A stretch of 39,826 nt of DNA from Occallatibacter sp. GTDB taxonomy: Bacteria; Acidobacteriota; Terriglobia; Terriglobales; Acidobacteriaceae. The translations under genes and the position numbers were made by a program. The stretch lies in NCBI GenBank assembly GCA_031296215.1, contig JARLGE010000048.1, forward strand, positions 1 to 39,826. The letters run 5' to 3'. How positions within the stretch are numbered: the stretch's first letter is position 1; each line of letters starts with the position of its first letter. The notes below the pieces were generated by a model. The model ran no database searches. It saw only the letters and a list, made by a program, of their open reading frames with translations, and was not told the DNA's origin. This document shows positions 8,791-16,511 of the stretch, one piece after another.

Positions 8791-10743
8791 ATGCGATCCC
8801 GTACATTTCTGGCCTTCGGATTTCTGCTCCTCGCCGCCGTTTGCACAGCGTGTTTGCAAGCCCAGCCCGCTGCGCCCGATCCTCGCCATGTTGACGCCAC
8901 CCAATTTGGAGCACTCGTCCAGCTCGGTCCCAACTGGCTTTTCGCTCCCGGTGACAACCCCGCCTGGGCCTCGCCCACCTTCGATGACAGCGCATGGAAG
9001 ACCATCTCCGCCGAAGAACAGCTCACCCAATACGGCTATCGCAATCTTTCCTATGCCTGGTACCGCATCCACGTCCATCTTCGCCCCGGCACGCGCAACC
9101 TCGCAGTTGGAGTTGCGGGGGTAAACGGCAGTTACGAGGTCTACGCAAACGGCGCCCGCGTTGGAGCAAACGGCCAAATGCGGAATCGATTTCGAGCCGG
9201 GCACAACATCCTGCTCGCCTTTCCGGTTCCAGACAGCGCCATTACCCCGGCCGGCGATCTTGTCCTGGCCATTCGTTGCGCCGTCAACACTCTTAGCTCC
9301 AATGGCTCCGGCGCAAGCAGACCCCTCGCTTCCGACTCGATCTTCCTGATCAGTCAAGAATCGGCGCCATTGCTTGCCAGCTATGTTGTCGCCCATCAAG
9401 CCGGCCCAGCCCTTCTGCTTTGCGGATTCGCACTCGTTGTCGCATTGGTCTCCTTCGCCCTCTTCCTTGCCCTCCGCACTCAATTCGAGTACCTTGCCAT
9501 CTCCATCTATCTGTTTGCCGCAAGCGCAGTCTTGGCCGCCCTGGTCAGGGTCTATTTCAAATCCTCCCTGCCCGTTTACGCGCTCATGTGGGTCGGTCTC
9601 TGCCTCGAGAATTTTGCCTTGATCGAAGTCGTACGCCTGGTCCTTCACCTGCCGCGCAAGCGCTGGCTCCTGATGCTGCAGGTCATTTCTTCTCTCGCCT
9701 TCTTCGTGCCTTTGCTCAACTCCCTGGGGATCGGATCGCCCGCTCTTCAAATCGTTGGGTTCTATCTCCCGGTCCTCACCGTTAAGGTCCTTCTACCGCT
9801 GCTTCTTCTCCGGGGCTGGTTCCAAGGCAATCGCGATGCCGGCGTTCTGCTCCCCGCCATTCTCATCGGCAGCCTCGCGGACTACTGGAAGTTCGTCTGC
9901 GATTTGATCTCCTGGACGCACTTCACGTCACTGTATCCATTGGTGGTCTTTTCCATCTCCATTGGAAGTTATGATGTGGACTTCTACCGCATCGGCGACT
10001 GCATCTTCTACATCGCTTTGCTGCTGTTTCTTGTTCTCCGTACCCTCGCCATCGCTCGCGACCGGGCCCGCGTCGCCGCTGAACTGGAGGCCGCGCGGAC
10101 GGTCCAGCAGGTGCTGATTCCGGAAGACATCCCCACCATCCCCGGCTTCGTTCTGCACAGCGTCTACAAGCCGGCAGGCCAGGTGGGCGGCGACTTCTTC
10201 CAGATTGTGGCCGTCAAAGGAGGCGGAGTGCTGGCTGTGATTGGCGACGTGAGCGGCAAGGGAATGCCGGCGGCCATGACCGTCTCCCTGCTCGTCGGCA
10301 CGGTGCGAACGCTGGCGCATTACACCCAGAGTCCGGGCGAGATCCTGGCCGCCATGAACCAGCGCATGCTGGCCCGCAGCAGTGGCGGATTCACAACCTG
10401 CCTCGTCCTCCGCGCCGACGCGGACGGAAAGCTCACCATCGCCAACGCCGGCCACATTGCGCCCTACCTATCCGGCAAAGAACTCCCGCTTGAAAACGGC
10501 CTGCCGCTGGGGATTGCAGCGGATTCGACCTACCCTGAATCCGCATTCCGCCTGGTGCCGGGCGAGCAGCTCACCTTGCTCACCGATGGCGTTGTCGAGG
10601 CGCGGGACAAGGCCGGCGCGCTGTTTGGCTTTGAGCGCGCGGCGGCGATAAGCGGCAAATCCGCCGACCAAATCGCTAAAACAGCGGAGCTGTTCGGGCA
10701 GGACGACGACATTACCGCGCTCACCCTGGCCCGCACCGCATGA
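8791..10743 (+). CDS. Membrane PP2C/SpoIIE phosphatase with extracytoplasmic sensor
   Basis: A 650-residue signalling protein. A signal peptide (LAFGFLLLAAVCTACLQAQ) leads to an extracytoplasmic beta-rich domain (about 25-195) resembling the jelly-roll sensors of 7TMR-type receptors. Seven or so membrane helices follow (about 200-425), then a short helical linker and a C-terminal SpoIIE/PP2C domain (about 440-650). The phosphatase motifs are visible: GQVGGDFFQ, VIGDVSGKGMPAAM, NAGHIAPY, LLTDGVVEA and GQDDDITALTL. Such enzymes usually dephosphorylate anti-sigma-factor antagonists; no antagonist or anti-sigma gene is nearby. The start is ATG 8791 because it begins the signal peptide. The stop overlaps the start of the serine hydrolase gene by four bases, so the two are probably cotranscribed and coupled. 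Confidence 0.88.
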   Translation: MRSRTFLAFGFLLLAAVCTACLQAQPAAPDPRHVDATQFGALVQLGPNWLFAPGDNPAWASPTFDDSAWKTISAEEQLTQYGYRNLSYAWYRIHVHLRPGTRNLAVGVAGVNGSYEVYANGARVGANGQMRNRFRAGHNILLAFPVPDSAITPAGDLVLAIRCAVNTLSSNGSGASRPLASDSIFLISQESAPLLASYVVAHQAGPALLLCGFALVVALVSFALFLALRTQFEYLAISIYLFAASAVLAALVRVYFKSSLPVYALMWVGLCLENFALIEVVRLVLHLPRKRWLLMLQVISSLAFFVPLLNSLGIGSPALQIVGFYLPVLTVKVLLPLLLLRGWFQGNRDAGVLLPAILIGSLADYWKFVCDLISWTHFTSLYPLVVFSISIGSYDVDFYRIGDCIFYIALLLFLVLRTLAIARDRARVAAELEAARTVQQVLIPEDIPTIPGFVLHSVYKPAGQVGGDFFQIVAVKGGGVLAVIGDVSGKGMPAAMTVSLLVGTVRTLAHYTQSPGEILAAMNQRMLARSSGGFTTCLVLRADADGKLTIANAGHIAPYLSGKELPLENGLPLGIAADSTYPESAFRLVPGEQLTLLTDGVVEARDKAGALFGFERAAAISGKSADQIAKTAELFGQDDDITALTLARTA

Positions 10744-12215
10744 CCCAATCGTTTACCATGCCGCATGTGAGGAGATACATTCCGCCCATGCTTCGTAGAC
10801 CGTTCCGCACCGCCCTTTTCGCCCTCGCCGTTCTCAACCTCGCGGCCCTCGCCCCGATGACCCTGGCCGCGCAAACCGTCGACACTCTCGACCCCGCCCT
10901 CAAGGCCCGTGTTGACTTGATTGCCGCGCAGGTGATGGAACAGCGAGGCGTGCCCTCGGCCTCGGTCGCCCTGGTCCAGCAAGGCAAGCTGGTCTACACC
11001 CACGGCTACGGGCTGGCGCGGCTGGCCACGGGCACGGAGCCCGCCTTGGCCGCCACGCCGGAGATGCGTTACTCCATCGGCTCGATCTCCAAGCAGTTCA
11101 CGGCCGCGGCCATCCTGCTGCTCCAGGAACAGGGAAAGCTCTCGCTCGACGATACGGTGGGCAAGTACATTCCCGGCCTCACCCGCGGCAACGAAGTCAC
11201 CATCCGCCAGATTCTCTCCCACACCTCCGGCTACCAGGACTACTGGCCCGAGGACTACCTGATGACGCCCATGATGAAGCCGGAGACGGCCCAGCAAATC
11301 ATCGACACGTGGGCCAAAAAGCCGCTCGACTTTGAGCCTGGAACCAAGTGGCAGTATTCGAACACCAATTTCGTCATTGCCGGGCTGATTGTGGAGAAGG
11401 TAAGCGGCGAAAAGCTGATGGACTTTCTCAACGAGCACATTTTTCATCCTTTGGCCATGAAGTCGGTATGGAATTCGGACGAGACAAAACTGACCTCGCC
11501 CGACGCAACTCCCTATGTGCGCGCGGCGCTGGGACCGCTGAGATTGGCGCCCAAGGAAGGGCGTGGCTGGATGTTCGCCGCCGGCGAACTGGCCATGAGG
11601 GCGCCCGACCTGGCGCTGTGGGATGAGTGCCTGCTGGCACTGACGAGCCTGAAGCCAGAGAGCTTCGGGCAGATGTTTACGGCGGTGAAGCTCAAAGACG
11701 GCAAAGGTACCCACTACGGCCTTGGCGTGGAAGTTACCGAGCGCGACGGCCACCGCTCCATCGAGCACGGCGGCGAAGTCACAGGCTTCGTGTCCGACAA
11801 CCAAGTGCTCCCCGACGACGCCATCGCCGTGGCCGTCCTCACCAACCACATGGCCGGCGGGGCCGGGGAGATCGCGCAACTGGTCGCCTCCACCGTGGCC
11901 GGAACCGCCGCTCCCTCCGGCGCCGAAAAGCAGGCCCTCGACCTCTTTCGCAACCTGCAAATAGGCCGCATCGACCGCAGCCTTCTCGCTCCCAATCTCA
12001 ACGACTACTTCGACGAGCAGACGGTGGCCGACTTCCGCTCCAGCCTCGGTCCCCTGGGCGAGCCGCTGACCTTCCACCAGACCCGCACTGAGCTGCGCGG
12101 AGGCATGACCTTCCGCGCCTTCCAGATCGTCTTTCCCGGCAAGCGGCTGGCGCTGACCACCTACGCTTACCCCGACGGCAAGCTGGAGCAATACCTGGTG
12201 GATCCGGCGGATTAG
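10740..12215 (+). CDS. Secreted serine hydrolase, class C beta-lactamase fold
   Basis: A 491-residue protein with an N-terminal signal sequence (FRTALFALAVLNLAALAP) and a serine beta-lactamase/D-Ala-D-Ala-peptidase-like domain. The catalytic set is complete: SISK at 115-118 (nucleophile Ser115, Lys118), YSN at 206-208, and HGG at 343-345 in place of KTG, as is common in esterase/peptidase members. The last ~100 residues are an extra domain of the type often attached to this family. Its ATG overlaps the stop of the phosphatase gene (ATGA at 10740-10743); in-frame ATGs at 10758 and 10788 also precede the signal core. Likely roles are cell-wall peptide or ester hydrolysis in the periplasm; beta-lactam hydrolysis cannot be claimed. 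Confidence 0.88.
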   Translation: MTQSFTMPHVRRYIPPMLRRPFRTALFALAVLNLAALAPMTLAAQTVDTLDPALKARVDLIAAQVMEQRGVPSASVALVQQGKLVYTHGYGLARLATGTEPALAATPEMRYSIGSISKQFTAAAILLLQEQGKLSLDDTVGKYIPGLTRGNEVTIRQILSHTSGYQDYWPEDYLMTPMMKPETAQQIIDTWAKKPLDFEPGTKWQYSNTNFVIAGLIVEKVSGEKLMDFLNEHIFHPLAMKSVWNSDETKLTSPDATPYVRAALGPLRLAPKEGRGWMFAAGELAMRAPDLALWDECLLALTSLKPESFGQMFTAVKLKDGKGTHYGLGVEVTERDGHRSIEHGGEVTGFVSDNQVLPDDAIAVAVLTNHMAGGAGEIAQLVASTVAGTAAPSGAEKQALDLFRNLQIGRIDRSLLAPNLNDYFDEQTVADFRSSLGPLGEPLTFHQTRTELRGGMTFRAFQIVFPGKRLALTTYAYPDGKLEQYLVDPAD

Positions 12216-12273
12216 GTCGAGAGACGATCCCTGAGACCGGCGAACCGGACCTTGCAAGCTGTAAACTTGTTTT

Positions 12274-12287
12274 AGTAAACGCTTTCC
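12274..12287 (+). promoter_or_regulatory. LacI-family-like operator upstream of araD
   Basis: AGTAAACGCTTTCC has the central CG and flanking A/T blocks of LacI/GalR-family operators and matches six of the eight fixed positions of the cre-type consensus TGNNANCGNTNNCA. It lies 27 bases before the araD start. A sugar-responsive repressor site is plausible; no such repressor gene is in the window. Confidence 0.3.
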
Positions 12288-12313
12288 ACCCGCAAAATCC
12301 GGGAGTCATCGCC

Positions 12314-13039
12314 ATGTTGCTCGCCGATCTTCGCCTTCAAGTCCTCCGCGCCAACCAGGAGATTGCCCGCCGCGGCCTCGCTCCGCACACCTTCGGCAAC
12401 GCCAGCGGCGTCGACCGGTCTGGATCGGAGCCGCTGGTCGTCATCAAGCCCAGCGGCGTCGACTATGCCACGCTCACCCCCGCCGACCTGGTGGTGACCG
12501 ACCTCGACGGGAAGGTCGTCGAGGGCGCGCTGCGCCCCTCAAGCGACCTGGATACACATACTTATCTCTACCGCGAGTTTCCGCAAATCGGCGCCGTCGT
12601 CCACACCCACTCCGAGTTTGCCACCTCCTGGGCGCAGGCCGGCCGGCCCATTCCCTGCCTCGGCACCACCCACGCCGACTACTTCCATGGGCCCGTGCCG
12701 GTGACCGATCCGCTGACCGCCGAGGAGGTCGCCGAGGCCTACGTGCGGAATACCGGAGCCGTAATCGTCCGCCGCTTCCGGGCCGAAGGCCTGGACCCCA
12801 TTGCCGTCCCCGGCGTGCTGGTCTCCGGCCACGCCCCTTTCGTTTGGGGAAAGACCCCGGCCGAGGCCGTCGAACACGCCGACGTGCTGGAGTACATCGC
12901 CCGCCTGGCCTTTCGCTCCGTCCTTCTCCGCCTGGGGCCTGATCATTCAGGCGTGTCCGATTCCGGAATTCCGCTGTACGTTTCCGAACACCACTACCAG
13001 CGGAAGCATGGCCCAAGGGCCACCTACGGGCAGGGCTAG
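12314..13039 (+). CDS. araD: L-ribulose-5-phosphate 4-epimerase
   Basis: Class II aldolase-fold zinc enzyme that converts L-ribulose 5-phosphate to D-xylulose 5-phosphate in L-arabinose catabolism. The 241 residues track E. coli AraD from remembered sequence: VIKPSGVDY, PSSDLDTH with acidic Asp78, metal ligands His97 and His99 in VVHTHSEFATSWAQAG, the TTHADYFHG loop, PGVLVSGHAPFVWGK with the third ligand His173, and a KHGPRATYGQ ending. The start is ATG 12314 behind a GGGAG ribosome-binding site. The other araBA genes are not adjacent. The reading frame ends one residue past the conserved YGQ, in a TAG that belongs to the inverted repeat of a MITE-like element. A LacI-type operator candidate lies upstream. 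Confidence 0.93.
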   Translation: MLLADLRLQVLRANQEIARRGLAPHTFGNASGVDRSGSEPLVVIKPSGVDYATLTPADLVVTDLDGKVVEGALRPSSDLDTHTYLYREFPQIGAVVHTHSEFATSWAQAGRPIPCLGTTHADYFHGPVPVTDPLTAEEVAEAYVRNTGAVIVRRFRAEGLDPIAVPGVLVSGHAPFVWGKTPAEAVEHADVLEYIARLAFRSVLLRLGPDHSGVSDSGIPLYVSEHHYQRKHGPRATYGQG

Positions 13040-13169
13040 GGAACCTCTGAACAAATCGAGGCTTTGAAAGGGCACGGCTTTAGCCGTGCCGCAAAAGGCT
13101 GAAAAGACAGCGCGGGTTAGCCCCTGAGGGAATGCTTGATCGCAACAGGAACCTGTTCAGATGTTCCCT
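13038..13169. mobile_element. MITE-like element with 16-bp terminal inverted repeats
   Basis: AGGGAACCTCTGAACA (13038-13053) and TGTTCAGATGTTCCCT (13154-13169) are inverted repeats matching at 15 of 16 positions and enclose about 100 bases without coding capacity. Inside is a perfect hairpin, GGCACGGCT-TT-AGCCGTGCC (13071-13090), and a CCCCTGAGGG segment, a combination I associate with repeats common in acidobacterial genomes. No clear target duplication is visible (left flank GGGCT, right flank GGAAG). The left repeat contains the TAG stop of araD. A non-autonomous transposon relic is the simplest reading. Confidence 0.6.
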
Positions 13170-13490
13170 GGAAGAGACAGGACCAAACGGGGTCTCATCG
13201 GCGAGAAATCGTCTGCTAGAGGTAGGTTTCGCGCCTGGCTCACCCAGTTTTTTGCCTTAACCTCTCTCTGTTCAGACCTCTACCAGTTTCCATAGTTCGA
13301 TCCCTTTTCGCGGATACCACCTACCGTTTCCTGCATCTTCACCAGAAATCACACCCTGCCCGGTTGACATTTTTTGCGGCTTTGCGTCCCTATCTCGTGT
13401 ATTCTCAAATGATTGCGATTCGTTTCTTAAGTAACTGCGCATTTCAATCACATGGCAACCGACGTGCTACAAAACCTGACAGAGTAGAAC
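13170..13490. other. Gene-free stretch upstream of the two-component operon
   Basis: No credible reading frame. A further CTGTTCAGA (about 13268-13276) repeats nine bases of the adjacent MITE-like end (13153-13161) and may be a decayed copy. A TTGACA at 13364-13369 is a possible -35 for the downstream kinase gene, but no good -10 stands at 16-18 bases. I see no GG-N10-GC sigma-54 promoter. Confidence 0.4.
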
Positions 13491-16400
13491 GTGTCCCCCA
13501 TGGAAACGAACCTCTTCAACCGTTTACAGGCGATCGTCCTTGCCGTGGCCACGGCGGGCCTCATCGCGCTTGCGGTCTTGAATCTCCGCCAGGAGTCTGA
13601 GTTCCAACAGCCCGACGACGGGGTCTGGTGGCGTGAGGTCCAGGGGGGGGTGGAAGCCGTCAAGGTGCTTCCCAACAGCCCAGCCGAGCGCGCTGGTATC
13701 CGGGAGCACGACCTTCTGACCGGCGCCGAGGTGATGCCGGATACCGCCCCGCAACGCCCGGAGATGCAGACCCAGGACCTGCTGGGCGCTGAAAAGCCGC
13801 TCGCAAAGAACCCCGCCCAGAAAGCGGAGATCCAGGCCCACTCGCAGATCCCGCCCCGGGAGCCAATGCCCAAGAGCACCATTGTGCATTTGGCCGACCT
13901 GGAACATGTTCTCTATCGGACCGGAATCTATGGCAAGGCGAGTTACGCAATCACACGCGACGGCATCCCGCTGGACACGCCCGTGGTGGTTATCCCCGAG
14001 CCGTTGGACCGGGGCCTGGCACAGGCGCAGCGCATCATCGGCCTGGTCTACCTGGGCATCGGCATCTACGTTCTGTTCCGCCGCTGGACGGCCGCGCGCG
14101 CCACGCACTTCTACCTGTTTTGCCTGGTTTCCTTCGCGCTGTGCACGCTGAAATATACCGGAGAGCTGAATTGGCTGGACTGGACGGTCTTTTGGTTGAA
14201 CGTAGCGGCTGAATCGCTGCAGCCAGCGCTTTTCCTCCACTTTGCGCTCAGCTTCCCGGAGGAGCGTTTCAAGAAAATCCGCCGCCGCTGGCTCTTGCCG
14301 CTGATCTATGCTCCAGGTGCGGGCCTGCTGGGGCTGTGGCTGTGGGCCATCCAGACCCGCCAGGCAACCGGGCTGCTGAAGCACAGACTTGACCAGACAG
14401 GCACCGGCTACGATGTCCTTTTCTATGTGCTGGCCGCGCTGCTGTTCCTGCGCAGCTACAAGAAGGCCGACACCCCGTTGCTGCGGCAGCAATTGAAATG
14501 GGTTACCCGCGGCACCCTGCTGGCGGTGCTGCCATTCACGCTGTTCTCGGCCGTTCCATTCCTGCTGGACCTGCGCCCGCCGCGGCTGCTCACCGATCTG
14601 GCGGGCCTCTCGCTGGTCTTTCTTCCGCTCACTTTCAGTTGGGCCATCGTCCGCTACCGCCTGATGGACACCGACCTGATCTTCAAACGCGGCGTGGCTT
14701 ACACGCTGGCCACCGGGCTGATCCTGGGCGGCTACTTTGGGGTGATCGCGGCGGCAGCCGGACTGGCCCACAATCAGTTGCCCGTGCCGGTCAGGGACTG
14801 GGGCGAGGGCATCGCCATTGTGCTGGCGCTGGCCTTCTTTGAACCTCTCAAGCGCAGAATTCAGGGCTGGGTCGACCGCGCCTTCGACCGCCATCGCTAC
14901 GACTACCGCAAGGCCCTGGTCGAATTCGGCCGCGGCCTGAGTTCGGAGACCGACCTTGAGGCCTTGCTTGAGTCGATTGTGGAGCGGTTGCCGCGCACTC
15001 TGCTGGTGGCGCGGGTTGCGGTGTTTGTGATGCAGGATTCGGGGCGGCTGCGGCTGGCCGCTGCACATGGGCTGCCCGCCGAAGTGACCAGGGCGCAGGA
15101 ACGCGACGGGCTGGCTCCGCTGGCTTTGGGCTTCCTGAACTTCGACCAGACGCAGGACCACTCGCACATCTTTTTGGAGAACGCCCAAGCCGCGCTGCAC
15201 CTGCCGGAAGAGCAGCAGCGCACCGCTGCGCTCCTCGACCTCAACTACTATCTGCCCTGCCGCGTTCAGGACGGCGCGGCCGCGCGCACCTTCGCCGTCA
15301 TCGGCCTGGGACGCACCATTGGCGGCGACTTTCTGTCCAGCGAAGACGTCGAACTGCTCGAGTCGCTGGCCAGCTACATCGGCATCGCCCTCCAGAACGC
15401 CAGCCTCTACGCGCGGCTTGAAGCCAAGATCGGCGAGTTCGAGCGGCTCAAGGAGTTCAACGAAAACATCGTCGAATCGATCAATGTGGGCATCCTCGCC
15501 CTCGATCTCGACGATCGCGTCGAGAGTTGGAACGCGCAGATGGAGGCCATGTACGCCCTCAGCCGCGCCGAAGCCCTCGGCCAGGAACTTCGTTCCGTCT
15601 TCCCCTCCGACTTCGTCGATGCCATCGACAGCTTCCGCAGCGAACAGGGCGTCCACCACCTTTACAAGTTCCGCCTCACCACCCGCGCCGGCGAGCAGCG
15701 CACCGTGAACATCGCCATCGCGCCGCTGCTCTCGCGCGATTTTGTATCCGTGGGCCGCATCATCCTGGTCGACGACATTACCGAGCGGGTATCGCTCGAG
15801 TCGCAACTGGCGCAGGCCGACAAGCTCAGCTCCATTGGCCTGCTGGCTGCCGGCGTGGCGCACGAGATCAACACCCCGCTGGCCGTCATCTCCTCTTACG
15901 CGCAGATGCTGTCCAAGCAGTTGAAGGCCGATCCGCGCCTGGGTCCGGTGCTGGACAAGATCACCCAGCAAAGTTTCCGCGCCGCCGAGATCGCCAATGG
16001 ACTGCTGAACTTTTCGCGCACCTCCACCACCGAGTTTCGCGAGACTAATCTGAACCAGGTCATTCGCGACACGCTTTCGCTGCTCGAGCACCAATTCAAG
16101 ACGGCGCAGATTCACGTGGACCTGGACCTGGTGGAGGAGCTGCCCGCCATCCACGGCAACCCCGGCAAGCTCCAGCAGGTGTTTCTCAATCTTCTGTTGA
16201 ACGCCAAGGAAGCCATGCCCGAGGGCGGCCGCCTGCGCGTGTCCACGGCGGTAAACGGTCACGTCGAAGCCATCGTCACCGACTCCGGCTCCGGCATTGC
16301 GCCCGAGCATCTGAAGCGTATCTACGATCCGTTTTTCACCACCAAGATCACGCCCCGGCCGGGCGATCGGCGCGGCACCGGGCTGGGCCTTTCGGTTTCC

Positions 16401-16511
16401 TACGGGATCATCCAGGAGCACGCCGGCAAGATTCACGTCGAGAGCGCCGTGGGCGCCGGCACAACGTTTCATCTCGAGTTTCCGCTGTTGAGGAATTCCG
16501 TACATGCCTGA
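13491..16511 (+). CDS. NtrB-like membrane sensor histidine kinase (PDZ-TM-GAF-PAS-HisKA-HATPase)
   Basis: A 1006-residue inner-membrane kinase. In order: an N-terminal hydrophobic helix (about 13-28), a PDZ-like segment with VLPNSPAERAGIREHDLL (about 60) followed by degenerate repeats of itself, about eight membrane helices (180-450), a GAF domain (480-640), a PAS domain (655-760), HisKA with the H-box AAGVAHEINTPLAVISS (His791, the expected phosphorylation site) and a HATPase with NLLLNAKEAM (N-box), DSGSGIAPEH (G1) and GTGLGLSVSYGI (G2). Start GTG 13491 or ATG 13500 cannot be resolved; neither has a strong ribosome-binding site. A run of eight G at 13643-13650 lies early in the gene. The 3' end overlaps the response-regulator gene by eight bases, so it is the cognate kinase. 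The stimulus is unknown. Confidence 0.92.
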   Translation: MSPMETNLFNRLQAIVLAVATAGLIALAVLNLRQESEFQQPDDGVWWREVQGGVEAVKVLPNSPAERAGIREHDLLTGAEVMPDTAPQRPEMQTQDLLGAEKPLAKNPAQKAEIQAHSQIPPREPMPKSTIVHLADLEHVLYRTGIYGKASYAITRDGIPLDTPVVVIPEPLDRGLAQAQRIIGLVYLGIGIYVLFRRWTAARATHFYLFCLVSFALCTLKYTGELNWLDWTVFWLNVAAESLQPALFLHFALSFPEERFKKIRRRWLLPLIYAPGAGLLGLWLWAIQTRQATGLLKHRLDQTGTGYDVLFYVLAALLFLRSYKKADTPLLRQQLKWVTRGTLLAVLPFTLFSAVPFLLDLRPPRLLTDLAGLSLVFLPLTFSWAIVRYRLMDTDLIFKRGVAYTLATGLILGGYFGVIAAAAGLAHNQLPVPVRDWGEGIAIVLALAFFEPLKRRIQGWVDRAFDRHRYDYRKALVEFGRGLSSETDLEALLESIVERLPRTLLVARVAVFVMQDSGRLRLAAAHGLPAEVTRAQERDGLAPLALGFLNFDQTQDHSHIFLENAQAALHLPEEQQRTAALLDLNYYLPCRVQDGAAARTFAVIGLGRTIGGDFLSSEDVELLESLASYIGIALQNASLYARLEAKIGEFERLKEFNENIVESINVGILALDLDDRVESWNAQMEAMYALSRAEALGQELRSVFPSDFVDAIDSFRSEQGVHHLYKFRLTTRAGEQRTVNIAIAPLLSRDFVSVGRIILVDDITERVSLESQLAQADKLSSIGLLAAGVAHEINTPLAVISSYAQMLSKQLKADPRLGPVLDKITQQSFRAAEIANGLLNFSRTSTTEFRETNLNQVIRDTLSLLEHQFKTAQIHVDLDLVEELPAIHGNPGKLQQVFLNLLLNAKEAMPEGGRLRVSTAVNGHVEAIVTDSGSGIAPEHLKRIYDPFFTTKITPRPGDRRGTGLGLSVSYGIIQEHAGKIHVESAVGAGTTFHLEFPLLRNSVHA

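Noticed and set aside
13170-13490. Search for a sigma-54 promoter ahead of the two-component operon
   Set aside because: No TGGCAC-N5-TTGC-like sequence is present in this stretch.
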